DNA of 64,000 nucleotides from an uncultured Caulobacter sp. Lineage in GTDB: Bacteria > Pseudomonadota > Alphaproteobacteria > Caulobacterales > Caulobacteraceae. Below are positions 26,397-34,129 of the stretch, in pieces. The first letter of the stretch is position 1. Each line of letters begins with the position of its first letter. A program made the translations under genes and the position numbers. The stretch lies in the NCBI GenBank assembly GCA_937925635.1, contig CALALX010000093.1, positions 1 to 64,000 of the forward strand. The letters run 5' to 3'. Under the pieces are notes generated by a model. The model was not told the origin of the DNA. It did no database searches and saw only the letters and a program-made list of their open reading frames with translations.

Positions 26397-26775
26397 GACG
26401 TCCCCGAATGCCATGCGGCGCAATCAGCACGAGCCAGGCTAAGCAATGATGAATCGCGAGGTTGGCGTTTTGCTTGGGTCATCAGTGCAAAGACTGATTT
26501 CCCATGACAAAAATGTGACGAGCAAATTGTCGAAGAGCTGTCATGGCATCGTTGAAAAGTATTCACCGCGTCATCGCGGGCGCGTTGCGTCCAAACCGGC
26601 GTTGCGCTAGTGATCGGGTGTCCAACCGCGAGGCATCATGCTTCCCAATGTGATCGAGGCCCGGGCCTGACGGTCTGATCTTTCGAGGTCCGACTGTCCT
26701 CAGCGCCCGATGAACCGCCCGTCCCGGCTCGCAGCCTGGGCGCGACTCATCACGCCTCGATATCGGACTTTCCCC
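26397..26775. other. 379-bp intergenic region between the hybrid kinase and yjhX
   Basis: Relatively A+T-rich for this window, especially 26440-26570, consistent with divergent promoters for the kinase and the yjhX-like gene. I see no convincing operator, RNA gene or hidden coding sequence. The ATG-started extension of yjhX (26710) lies inside it. Confidence 0.5.
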
Positions 26776-27051
26776 TTGAACATCTCCAAACCGCAGCAGC
26801 GAACGCTGCACGCGCTCGCGCAAGGCGGCGCGATCCTCCTCGAACGCGACGAGGACACCGGCGAGGTCATCGGCGCCGACTGCTTCACCCGCGATGGCTG
26901 GCGCCTGAGCGACTGCACGCTTGCCGTCTTCCGGTCGCTCAAGCGCAAACGCTTCATCGCCAGCGCGGGCGGGGGGCCCTACCGCATCACCCGCGAGGGC
27001 CTGCTGAACCTTCGCTCGCAGCTCGACAACCGGGTGACGATGAAGCGGTAG
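26776..27051 (+). CDS. yjhX: YjhX-family protein (UPF0386)
   Basis: A 91-residue protein matching Yjh[16 protein letters not shown], then [26 protein letters not shown], then [21 protein letters not shown]. coli YjhX has been described as the toxin of the YjhX-YjhQ pair; no YjhQ-like acetyltransferase is adjacent here. I chose the TTG at 26776 because E. coli YjhX starts MNLSRQEQ and this gives MNISKPQQ. There is no clear Shine-Dalgarno. An ATG at 26710 would add 22 residues not shared by the family. Confidence 0.8.
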   Translation: MNISKPQQRTLHALAQGGAILLERDEDTGEVIGADCFTRDGWRLSDCTLAVFRSLKRKRFIASAGGGPYRITREGLLNLRSQLDNRVTMKR

Positions 27052-27065
27052 GGCGAAGCAAACAG

Positions 27066-27172
27066 GTGTCACCCCGGCCGCAGTGAAGCGGAGAGCCGGG
27101 ACCCAGCGGGGCCGTGCTCGGCGTTGACTGGGTCCCGGATCGTCCTTGCGGGCCGTCCGGGATGACACTTGT
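27066..27172. repeat. Extragenic inverted repeat between yjhX and rsmD
   Basis: GTGTCACCCCGGCCG at the left and CGGGATGACACTTG at the right form the outer arms, with an inner inverted pair around GCCGGGACCCAGC (27092-27105) and GACTGGGTCCCGG (27127-27139). It lies between convergent genes and may terminate both. Confidence 0.75.
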
Positions 27173-27178
27173 TTGAAG

Positions 27179-27745
27179 CTAGCCGCCGAACTTCAGGAAC
27201 GTCACCCGCGCGGCGCCGTAGTCGCGCGTGTCGAGGACCTCGAAACCATCGACGGCGAGATCGGCCTCGTCGCTGCCGCGCTCGACCATCAGCACCGCGC
27301 CGCTCTTCAGCCAGCCGCCCTCGGCCAGGCCGGCCAGCGCGCGCTCCGCCAGACCCTTGCGGTAGGGCGGATCGAGGAAGGCCAGATCGAACGGCTCGCC
27401 GGCGCTGGCCGGGCGGACGCCGAGGTCGGTGGCGTCGCGGCGGTGGATGCGGGTCGCGCCGAACAGTCCGAAGGCGTCGATGGTCTCGCGGATGGCGCCG
27501 CGCGCCGCCTCGTCGGTTTCGACGAACAGGCAGAAGGCCGCCCCGCGCGAGATCGCCTCGAACCCCAGCGCCCCGGATCCCGCGAACAGGTCGATGATCC
27601 GCGCGCCGCGCAGCTCCGGCGCCCAGGCGGCGTGCTCGAGGATGTTGAACACCGCCTGCCGCGCGCGGTCGGAGGTCGGGCGCGTGCCCTGGCCTTCCGG
27701 CGTCTTCAGCGCGCGACCGCGCAGGCTTCCCGAGACGATGCGCAA
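27179..27745 (-). CDS. rsmD: 16S rRNA (guanine(966)-N(2))-methyltransferase
   Basis: A 188-residue SAM-dependent methyltransferase modifying G966 of 16S rRNA. It begins MRIVSGSLRGRALKTPEGQGTRPTSDRARQAVFNIL, the RsmD signature. The SAM-binding motif is DLFAGSGALGFEAISRGA (about 50-67) and the catalytic DPPY is at about 127 (LAFLDPPYRKG). Full length. The acyltransferase gene ends eight bases upstream, so rsmD may be the last gene of that operon. Confidence 0.96.
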   Translation of the reverse strand: MRIVSGSLRGRALKTPEGQGTRPTSDRARQAVFNILEHAAWAPELRGARIIDLFAGSGALGFEAISRGAAFCLFVETDEAARGAIRETIDAFGLFGATRIHRRDATDLGVRPASAGEPFDLAFLDPPYRKGLAERALAGLAEGGWLKSGAVLMVERGSDEADLAVDGFEVLDTRDYGAARVTFLKFGG

Positions 27746-27752
27746 AGGGGGT

Positions 27753-28397
27753 TCAACTCCAGCGAAGGGGCGGCGCCTGGTCCTTGAGCGTCAGGAGCGC
27801 GTCGCGGAGACCGTCCATAAACTCCGCGCGCTTGCCATGCCAGCGCAGCGGGGCGCCGACCAGCACCGCGCAGTTCATCGGCACCGGAATGACCTCGCCC
27901 TTGGGCAGGACCCGACCCGCGCCCTGAATCCAGACCGGCGTCACCGGCGCTTCGGGAAAGGCCTCAGCCAGGCGGGCCACGCCGCTCTTCAGCCGGGCCA
28001 TTTCGTCGGAAGCGTCGCCGCGCGTGCCCTCCGGGAAGACGACCACGATGTCGCCGGCCGCCAGCGCCTCGCGGGCCGGGGCCAGCACGTCCTCGCCGGT
28101 TGCGACCTTGTCCCGCGCCACCGGCACGATGCCGACCAGGTTGCGCGAGAACCAGCCGATGACCGGGTCCTTCAGGAAATAGTCGCTCGCCGCCGCTGGA
28201 CGGACCCGCATCACCGCCTTGGCCGGGAAGATGCTCAGCATCAGCAGGGTGTCGACATGGCTGTTGTGGTTGGCCGCGATGATGGCCGGCCCTTTCAGCG
28301 GCAGGTGCTCGCGGCCGGTGACGTCGGCGCCCGTCAGGAAGCGTGCGATCGGCCGAGCGACCAGCAGCAGCAGGGCCCAGCGCAGCCAGCGGATCAT
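27753..28397 (-). CDS. 1-acyl-sn-glycerol-3-phosphate acyltransferase (PlsC-like)
   Basis: A 214-residue membrane-associated acyltransferase. The HX4D motif is in ANHNSHVDTLLML (about 43-48) and the second signature is VVFPEGTRGD (about 121). One hydrophobic N-terminal segment (MIRWLRWALLLLVARPIARF) anchors it. It adds the second acyl chain to lysophosphatidic acid, or a related lysolipid. The start overlaps the cdsA-like stop (TGATG). The open frame extends to 28688 only as an overlap with that gene. Confidence 0.88.
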   Translation of the reverse strand: MIRWLRWALLLLVARPIARFLTGADVTGREHLPLKGPAIIAANHNSHVDTLLMLSIFPAKAVMRVRPAAASDYFLKDPVIGWFSRNLVGIVPVARDKVATGEDVLAPAREALAAGDIVVVFPEGTRGDASDEMARLKSGVARLAEAFPEAPVTPVWIQGAGRVLPKGEVIPVPMNCAVLVGAPLRWHGKRAEFMDGLRDALLTLKDQAPPLRWS

Positions 28398-29359
28398 CAG
28401 AACTTCTCCAGCGCGAAGAACGCCAGCAGATGGAAGTAGATCGGCGCCGTGAAGGTCAGGCTGTCGATGCGGTCGAGGATGCCGCCGTGGCCCGGGATCA
28501 GGTGCGAGGTGTCCTTGACGCCGATGTCGCGCTTGATGGCGCTCATCGTCACATCGCCCGCGAAGCCGGCGGCGGGCAGGACGACAGCGACCACGGCCAG
28601 GCCCAGGCCCTCCAGCGGCGTGAACAGCGGCCCGGCGAACCAGATCAGGGCGGCGGTGGTGATCCAGCCGCCGATGAAGCCCTCCCACGTCTTGTTGGGG
28701 CTGACCCTGGGGATGATCTTGTGGCGGCCCAGCAGCTTGCCCCAGACGTACTGGGCGACGTCGTTGAACTCGGTGGCGACCAGCAGGAAGAAGACCAGCC
28801 CGGCCCCGCCGGCGGGCGCCTCGTAGGGCGGCGTCCGCATCAGGAAGGCGACGTAGCCGATGTTGTAGATGCAGGTCATCAGACCCCAGTGGAACATCGA
28901 GGCGCTCGCCAGGAAGCCGCGGGTCTGGCCGATCACCGCCATCAGCCAGGGCGTAATCAGGAAGGCGTAGACCGGGATCAGCACCAGGTAGACGCCGTAG
29001 ATGTCGGCGGCGATGAAGGCGTAGTTCAGCGGGATGGCCAGATAGGCGGCCAGCACGATCAGCCGGTCCTCGCGCCGGGTCGGGGCCAGCGACAGGAATT
29101 CGCGCAGGGCGATGAACGAGACCACCGCGAACAGCGCCGTGGTCGCCTGCCAGCCCAGCAGCAGGGCCGCCGACAGCAGGGCGATCATGATCACCCAGCT
29201 GAAGATGCGCTGGCGCAGTTCGGTGTAGTCTTTCCGGGGGTTCACGACGGTCAGGACGCCCGCCACGACCGCGCCGAGGACGACCAGGCCGAACACGCCG
29301 CCCAGGCCCCAGAGCAGATGGGGATGCTGCAGGTCGAGGAAGCGCGTGATCTGGTCCAA
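28397..29359 (-). CDS. Phosphatidate cytidylyltransferase (CdsA-like)
   Basis: A 320-residue polytopic enzyme forming CDP-diacylglycerol from phosphatidic acid and CTP. The CDS signature is complete near the C terminus (MSAIKRDIGVKDTSHLIPGHGGILDRIDS). About eight membrane helices. I chose the TTG at 29359, preceded by ACGAGAG; the long upstream frame is antisense to the neighbouring gene. Linkage to a PlsC-like acyltransferase and, divergently, a CDP-alcohol transferase suggests a dedicated phospholipid module rather than the housekeeping cdsA, which usually sits beside uppS/dxr. Confidence 0.87.
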   Translation of the reverse strand: MDQITRFLDLQHPHLLWGLGGVFGLVVLGAVVAGVLTVVNPRKDYTELRQRIFSWVIMIALLSAALLLGWQATTALFAVVSFIALREFLSLAPTRREDRLIVLAAYLAIPLNYAFIAADIYGVYLVLIPVYAFLITPWLMAVIGQTRGFLASASMFHWGLMTCIYNIGYVAFLMRTPPYEAPAGGAGLVFFLLVATEFNDVAQYVWGKLLGRHKIIPRVSPNKTWEGFIGGWITTAALIWFAGPLFTPLEGLGLAVVAVVLPAAGFAGDVTMSAIKRDIGVKDTSHLIPGHGGILDRIDSLTFTAPIYFHLLAFFALEKF

Positions 29360-29434
29360 ACTCTCGTTCCCGCCCCGCGACGCCGCCGCCCGACGGAGGT
29401 TGCCGAGGCGGGCGTTCCGGTCAAGGCTCTCCGC

Positions 29435-29818
29435 ATGGAGCGAGTCCTTAAATCGAGCGTCGTCCACGTCGCGTTCGGGTTTGTGATGATGGGCGGCTGG
29501 GCGCTGTTCGCGAACCGCGACCACGGCCTGGCGGGCGCCTGGCTGCCGGCGCTGGTGCAGGGGACCATCTCCGGCGTGCTCACAGGCATCCTCAAGAAGA
29601 CGCTTGAGAGACTGGACGGGACGCTGTCGGGCGTTCTCGCCTTCATCGCGCCGCCGCTCCTGACCGCGACCTCCATCCTGGCGCTGCTGACGCTGGCCCA
29701 CACCCTGATCGGCACGCCGGAGATCGTCGCCACCATCGCCGTGCCGTGGTCGGTCTCGACCCTCTACGCCATCGTCTACAACGCGGGCCTAGTCCGCGCC
29801 CGCCGGAGGGCCGCATGA
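29435..29818 (+). CDS. Small polytopic membrane protein coupled to the CDP-alcohol transferase
   Basis: A 127-residue protein with about four membrane helices (near 8-25, 34-52, 66-84 and 94-118). It is divergent from the cdsA-like gene (75-bp gap) and overlaps the following CDP-alcohol transferase by ATGA. I do not recognise a family. The context suggests a role as lipid carrier or membrane partner in the phospholipid module, which is inference from position only. ATG chosen at 29435; the upstream open frame is antisense to cdsA. Confidence 0.7.
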   Translation: MERVLKSSVVHVAFGFVMMGGWALFANRDHGLAGAWLPALVQGTISGVLTGILKKTLERLDGTLSGVLAFIAPPLLTATSILALLTLAHTLIGTPEIVATIAVPWSVSTLYAIVYNAGLVRARRRAA

Positions 29819-30480
29819 CCGACGCGCCTGAGAACCGCCGCCCGTTGAAGACTCGATCCGCCGGCTGGGCCGGCGCGATGGCCTCCGCGCTCGGCCGGGT
29901 CGGGATCAGCCCCGACACCATCTCCTTCTGCTCCGTCGCCTTCGCTGTGCTTGGCGCGGCGGGCCTGGCCATGGCCGGCGAGAGCGAGGGCCCAGCGCGC
30001 ATCGGATGGTTGCTGCTGGCGGCGGTCTGCATCCAGCTGCGCCTGCTGGCCAACATGCTCGACGGCATGGTGGCGGTGGAGCATGGCCGGGGCGGCCCGT
30101 CCGGCCCGATCTGGAACGAACTGCCCGACCGCATCGCCGACGGCCTGTTCCTGGTCGCGGCCGGCTACAGCGCCGCGGCGGCGGGCCTGGCCGCCGGGGT
30201 CTGGCTTGGCTGGCTGACGGCGCTGCTGGCGGTGCTGACCGCCTATGTGCGCGAGCTCGGTCGGGGTCTCGGATTCACCGCCGACTTCTCCGGCCCGATG
30301 GCCAAGCCGCACCGCATGTTCGCGCTGACGGTGGCCTGTCTGGTCGCGATCGCCGAGCCGCTCTGGGGCTGGCGCGGCGGGACCATGATCCTCGCCCTGG
30401 CGATCATCGCGCTGGGCAGCGTGGCCACCGTCTGGCGTCGGACGGCCAGGTTGGCGAAGCGGCTGAGGGAGAGGGCATAG
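29815..30480 (+). CDS. CDP-alcohol phosphatidyltransferase-family protein with altered motif
   Basis: A 221-residue membrane enzyme of the CDP-alcohol phosphotransferase family, which joins a CDP-linked lipid to an alcohol. The family motif D-x2-DG-x2-AR-x8-G-x3-D-x3-D is recognisable at residues 80-105 in NMLDGMVAV ... GPIWNELPD with exact spacing. Three positions differ: first Asp is Asn80, the Arg is Val88, and the third Asp is Asn101. Asp83, Gly84, Gly97 and Asp105 remain. It may be a subfamily variant or altered in metal use. Start overlaps the previous gene (ATGA). Confidence 0.82.
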   Translation: MTDAPENRRPLKTRSAGWAGAMASALGRVGISPDTISFCSVAFAVLGAAGLAMAGESEGPARIGWLLLAAVCIQLRLLANMLDGMVAVEHGRGGPSGPIWNELPDRIADGLFLVAAGYSAAAAGLAAGVWLGWLTALLAVLTAYVRELGRGLGFTADFSGPMAKPHRMFALTVACLVAIAEPLWGWRGGTMILALAIIALGSVATVWRRTARLAKRLRERA

Positions 30481-30488
30481 TCCCCATA

Positions 30489-30524
30489 CTCCGCTCATCC
30501 CGGCATTCGCCGGGATGAGCGGAG
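30489..30524. terminator. Bidirectional hairpin between convergent genes (REP-like)
   Basis: A perfect 16-bp stem (30489-30504 with 30509-30524) and four-base loop ATTC, built on the CATCCCGGC/GCCGGGATG core of the repeat family seen at 21372 and 48805. It separates the CDP-alcohol transferase and rluB ends and is followed by AAAAAG on the plus strand. Confidence 0.8.
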
Positions 30525-30530
30525 AAAAAG

Positions 30531-31745
30531 CTATCGCTTCCCCTTCGGCCCCGTTGGCCGAGGGCCTTGCGGACGAGCGCCGGTTCGTCCTCGCGGCGCC
30601 GCGGCCCCCTTCGGCCCGGCAGGCCCGTCGCGACGCGGCCCGGCTGGGCGCGCGGATCCAGAAGGCCCCTTCGCCCCCGGACGCGCGGCCTTCGGATCAC
30701 CATACCAAGTCTTCTTCGGCGCCTCGGCCTCGGTGGACCTCGGCGCGGACTTCTTCTTCGGATGCGGATAGAGCTTCGGCTTGGCCTTGGCCCAGCCGGG
30801 CTTCTTCGGCTGGCGTTCGCCCTTCAGTTCGCCGGTCTCCTGACCCGGACGCGGCTGACGGCCGTGTCTCGGGGCGGTCGGCTCATGCGGGACGCCGCCG
30901 GCCTCGCCAGAGGGGCGGCGCCGTCCGCTCCCGGGCGCGCCCTTGAACTGCACGGCATGGCCCTTCGGCATGGCCTGCGGCGGCACGATGCCCTCAAGCA
31001 GCTCGCGGATCACCCGCGGCCCGACTTCCTCGACCTCGCCGACGCCCAGGTCGCCGAGCGAGAAGGGGCCATAGCTCAGGCGCAGCAGGCGATTGACCTT
31101 CAGCCCGATCGACTCGAGCACGCGGCGCACCTCGCGGTTCTTGCCTTCAGCCAGGGTCAGGGTGATCCAGACGTTGCGCGCCCCCTCACGGTCGCCCGTC
31201 GCCTTGTCGAGCCTGGCTTCGATCGGGCCGTAGCGGACACCCTCGACGGTGACGCCGTCCTTCAGCCTGTCCAGCCGTTCCTGAGTGGCGTAGCCGAAGG
31301 CCCGGGCGCGGTAGCGGCGGATCCAGCCGGTCGCGGGCAGCTCCAGCGCCCGCGACAGCTCGCCGTCATTGGTCAGCAGCAGCAGCCCTTCGGTGGCCAG
31401 GTCGAGGCGGCCGATCGAGATCACGCGCGGCAGGCCTTCCGGCAGATGCTGGAACACGGTCGGCCGGCCCTTGGGATCGGCGTGCGTCGTCACCAGCCCG
31501 GCGGGCTTGTGATAGCGGAACAGGCGCACCGGCTCGGGTCCGCCGACCACCTCGCCGTCGACGGTGACGATGTCGCCCGGCTCCACCTTCACGGCTGGCG
31601 TGGTCAGGGTCTCGCCGTTGATCGCCACCCGGCCGGCCTCGATCAGCCGCTCGACCTCGCGGCGCGAGGCGACGCCGGCGCGGGCCAGCACCTTGGCCAC
31701 GCGTTCGGTGTCGGAAGGGTCGGGAGAAGAATAGCGTTCAGCCAT
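30531..31745 (-). CDS. rluB: 23S rRNA pseudouridine synthase, RluB type
   Basis: A 404-residue enzyme. The S4 RNA-binding domain is at about 14-60 (ERVAKVLARAGVASRREVERLIEAGRV). The catalytic Asp lies in GRLDLATEGLLLLTNDGEL (about 117), and the late motif KNREVRRVLESIGLKVNRLLR is RsuA/RluB-type. It isomerises a uridine in 23S rRNA domain V. The last 140 residues are a low-complexity Lys/Arg/Pro/Gly tail, as in other RluB proteins but long, probably adding RNA affinity. Start at 31745; upstream frame overlaps tadA. Confidence 0.9.
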   Translation of the reverse strand: MAERYSSPDPSDTERVAKVLARAGVASRREVERLIEAGRVAINGETLTTPAVKVEPGDIVTVDGEVVGGPEPVRLFRYHKPAGLVTTHADPKGRPTVFQHLPEGLPRVISIGRLDLATEGLLLLTNDGELSRALELPATGWIRRYRARAFGYATQERLDRLKDGVTVEGVRYGPIEARLDKATGDREGARNVWITLTLAEGKNREVRRVLESIGLKVNRLLRLSYGPFSLGDLGVGEVEEVGPRVIRELLEGIVPPQAMPKGHAVQFKGAPGSGRRRPSGEAGGVPHEPTAPRHGRQPRPGQETGELKGERQPKKPGWAKAKPKLYPHPKKKSAPRSTEAEAPKKTWYGDPKAARPGAKGPSGSARPAGPRRDGPAGPKGAAAPRGRTGARPQGPRPTGPKGKR

Positions 31746-31826
31746 GCGGGCCGCTCCGTTAAAAAGGATCGTGTCGCCTCCCGGCGAGACAGGCCCTCTA
31801 AAGCACGAAACGCCGGACCTCGCCAC

Positions 31827-32315
31827 GTGACGACCCTCTCCGACCCCCTGGCCAGTGAATGGGACGCGATGCAGCTGGCCCTCGCTGAGGCGCGCGCCGC
31901 CGCCGAGGCCGGCGAGACGCCCGTCGGGGCGGTGATCGTCGACCCGGCCACCGGCGAGGTCGTCGCCCGCGCCGGCAACCATCCGATCGGCGCGCATGAT
32001 CCCACGGCCCATGCCGAGATCGCGGCCATCCGGCTGGCGGCCGCCAGGCTTGGCAACTACCGGCTCACTGACCTGACGCTGGTGGTGACGCTGGAGCCCT
32101 GCGCCATGTGCGCCGGCGCCATCAGCCACGCCCGCATCGGCCGTGTCGTCTTCGGCGCCGAGGACCCGAAGGGCGGCGCCGTGGTCCACGGTCCGCGCTT
32201 CTTCGAGCAGCCCACCTGCCACTGGCGGCCACAGGTCGTCGGCGGCGTCCTGGCCGAGGAGAGCGCCGCGCTGCTGCGCGGCTTCTTCCGGGCGCGGCGG
32301 GGCAAGGCGCCTTGA
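31827..32315 (+). CDS. tadA: tRNA-specific adenosine deaminase
   Basis: A 162-residue zinc deaminase that converts A34 to inosine in the tRNA-Arg(ACG) anticodon. Zinc ligands and the catalytic Glu are in PTAHAEIAAIR and LEPCAMCAGAI. The rest (GRVVFGAEDPKGGAV, CHWRPQVVGGVLAEE) is TadA-like. The GTG at 31827 gives a normal N terminus; the ATG at 31869 (MQLALAEAR) is the alternative. It is divergent from rluB, sharing an 81-bp intergenic region. Confidence 0.94.
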   Translation: MTTLSDPLASEWDAMQLALAEARAAAEAGETPVGAVIVDPATGEVVARAGNHPIGAHDPTAHAEIAAIRLAAARLGNYRLTDLTLVVTLEPCAMCAGAISHARIGRVVFGAEDPKGGAVVHGPRFFEQPTCHWRPQVVGGVLAEESAALLRGFFRARRGKAP

Positions 32316-32349
32316 CCAAGTCCACTTCCTGAATGTACTATTTGTACTA
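32312..32349 (+). promoter_or_regulatory. Promoter with direct-repeat operator for the DUF7662/PIN operon
   Basis: TTGACC (32312-32317) and TACTAT (32336-32341) are spaced 18 bases and read as a sigma-70-type promoter. The -10 lies inside two direct repeats TGTACTA (32334-32340 and 32343-32349) with 9-bp period, a likely autoregulatory operator. The shine-Dalgarno GAAGGA follows at 32352. Confidence 0.65.
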
Positions 32350-32363
32350 ACGAAGGAATGGAC

Positions 32364-32870
32364 ATGTCCAGATACGAGCCGCTGGGACAGTTTCTCGCCA
32401 ACCAGAACGCGGCCGAGACTCCGCTGACATTCAAAGAGGTCGAGCGCATCATCCGGCGCTCACTGCCGAGTTCGGCGCGACGGCATCCGGCATGGTGGGC
32501 GAACACGCGCACCCATAGCCAGGCCGGTTCCTGGCTTGATGCAGGATGGAGGACGGAACGCGTCGAGCTCGTCGCGGAGCGGGTCGTCTTCGTGAGGGAC
32601 CAGCGCGCGGTATCTCCGATGGTGGCGCGCCCCGAGCGGGGTGACGTCGTGTCCGTGCCGTTCGATGCGTTCAACGGCGCGGGGCTGCACCTTGTCGACA
32701 GCTACGCCGAGGCCCATGCCTGCGACCGAGGGGCGGCGATCGCGGCCCTGATCAATGCGGCAGGCGTGGAACGGCGCATGGCCATGCTTGAACCCTATCA
32801 GCGGCAATGGACGGGCAAGCTGGGCGCCGACAGCGTTGACCTCATTCGCGAAGACCGGGATGCCCGCTGA
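32364..32870 (+). CDS. DUF7662 - VapB-like antitoxin fusion
   Basis: A 168-residue protein. Residues about 1-75 match DUF7662 (YEPLGQFLANQ, LTFKEVERIIRRSLPSSARRHPAWWAN, SQAGSWLDAGWRTE). Residues about 108-168 look like a VapB-type antitoxin: a helical GLHLVDSYAEAHACDRGAAIAALINAAG segment and a tail SVDLIREDRDAR typical of PIN-toxin antitoxins. ATG at 32364 follows GAAGGA; an ATG at 32358 is too close. The PIN gene overlaps it by 11 bases. DUF7662 may provide the DNA-binding function (inference). Confidence 0.8.
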   Translation: MSRYEPLGQFLANQNAAETPLTFKEVERIIRRSLPSSARRHPAWWANTRTHSQAGSWLDAGWRTERVELVAERVVFVRDQRAVSPMVARPERGDVVSVPFDAFNGAGLHLVDSYAEAHACDRGAAIAALINAAGVERRMAMLEPYQRQWTGKLGADSVDLIREDRDAR

Positions 32871-33273
32871 ACTGGTCGTGGACGCGTCGGTGGTCGCGAA
32901 ATGCTTCTTCCAGGAGGTTGGAACCGACCGGGCGCTCGACGTTCTGCGCTCCGGCGCCCGCCTCGTCGCACCCGAATTCCTCCACGCCGAGTTCGCCAGC
33001 ATCGCGGCCAAGAAGGCCCGGCGCGGCGATGTCGCGCCTGCGATGGCAGGGAGCGCCGTGGACGATGTCGGAAGCCTGCTGGCAGAGGTCTTTCCCGCCG
33101 CAGCGCTTTCGGGCCGAGCGTTCGCGCTTTCAGTGGAAACGGGATGCTCGGCCTTTGACGGTCTCTACCTTGCGCTCGCCGAAGCCCGCGGTTGCCGAGT
33201 CGTCACCGCGGACGCCCGTCTGGTCCGCAACGCGACGAGCGCCAATCTCTCCCATCTCATTCAAGCGCTCTAG
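32860..33273 (+). CDS. vapC: PIN-domain ribonuclease toxin (VapC-like)
   Basis: A 137-residue PIN protein. The metal-binding acids are visible: Asp8 (ELVVDASVVAK), Glu44 (FLHAEFASI), an Asp near 100 (SAFDGLYLALAE) and one near 118 (VVTADARLV). VapC toxins are Mg-dependent RNases cutting tRNA or rRNA. ATG at 32860 is 11 bases inside the antitoxin gene, ensuring coupled translation. Together with the upstream fusion protein it forms a type II toxin-antitoxin operon. Confidence 0.9.
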   Translation: MPAELVVDASVVAKCFFQEVGTDRALDVLRSGARLVAPEFLHAEFASIAAKKARRGDVAPAMAGSAVDDVGSLLAEVFPAAALSGRAFALSVETGCSAFDGLYLALAEARGCRVVTADARLVRNATSANLSHLIQAL

Positions 33274-33278
33274 GACCT

Positions 33279-34058
33279 GTGACGCCGCGCTACGCCGAGT
33301 TCGCACCGAGGCCGGACCTGGCGCCGTGGGTAGCCTGCGTCTGGGTGTTCGAGGGGCGTGATCCGGACGAGGACCAGCGGATCGCGCCAGACGGCCGCTG
33401 CGAACTGATCGTCCACCTTGGCGAGCCCTATCTGGAGCGCGGCGAGGACGGCGTCCTGCGCCGCCAGCCGCCGGTGTTGTTCGCCGGCCAGCTGACGCGG
33501 CCGCTGCATCTGCGGGCCGACGGCGAGGCCGGGGTGGTCGGCGTGCGGTTCCATACAGCGGGAGCCTACGCCTATCTCGGCCGGTCGCTCGACGGCATTA
33601 CCGACGCGCGCGTCGCGCTGGAGGCTGGCGATCTCCGGGCGCCAGACGAGGCGTCGCGGCTGGCGCGGGTCCAGGACCATGTCGCCGACCGCATCGCCGC
33701 GATGGCCGTGGCGGCCGATCCCGTCGTCGAGCACTGCGTCGCGCGGCTGGAAGAGGGCGCGACCGTCGAGACCCTGTGGCGCGAGACCGGGCTGACGCCG
33801 CGCACCCTGCAACGGCGATTCGCGACGCGGATCGGCGTCTCGCCGCGCATGCTCGGCTCCATCGTGCGCTTCCGGCGCGTGTTCGATGCGTTGCGCGAGG
33901 CCGACGCCGAGACCTGGACGCAGGCGGCGCAGGCGGCGGGCTATTTCGACCATCCGCAGATGGCGCGCGACTTCCGCCGCTTCGTCGGCTGCACGCCGTC
34001 GCAGTTCGTGGCGGCGCGGCCGGGGTTGTCGGCCAGCCTGGTTGACCTGACGGCCTGA
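33279..34058 (+). CDS. AraC-family transcriptional regulator (DUF6597 N-terminal)
   Basis: A 259-residue regulator. The N-terminal half (LAPWVACVWVFEGR..APDGRCELIVHLGEP...FAGQLTRPLHLRADGEAGVVGVRFHTAGAYAYLG) is the DUF6597-type sensing domain. The C-terminal half is AraC-type with two HTH segments (VETLWRETGLTPRTLQRRFATRIGVSPR and WTQAAQAAGYFDHPQMARDFRRFVGCTPSQF). The GTG start is five bases after the PIN toxin stop, so it may be read through from the toxin-antitoxin promoter. Target unknown. Confidence 0.87.
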   Translation: MTPRYAEFAPRPDLAPWVACVWVFEGRDPDEDQRIAPDGRCELIVHLGEPYLERGEDGVLRRQPPVLFAGQLTRPLHLRADGEAGVVGVRFHTAGAYAYLGRSLDGITDARVALEAGDLRAPDEASRLARVQDHVADRIAAMAVAADPVVEHCVARLEEGATVETLWRETGLTPRTLQRRFATRIGVSPRMLGSIVRFRRVFDALREADAETWTQAAQAAGYFDHPQMARDFRRFVGCTPSQFVAARPGLSASLVDLTA

Positions 34059-34129
34059 GACTGTCGCATTCCTACAAGCGGGCGCCCGGCGCCGTCGGCA
34101 GGGTCGCGGGAGCCTCAAGGGGGAAAGTC

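Noticed and set aside
30567..32315. 582-residue plus-strand frame ending in TadA
   Set aside because: Only the last 162 residues are TadA; the rest is antisense to rluB and not a fusion.
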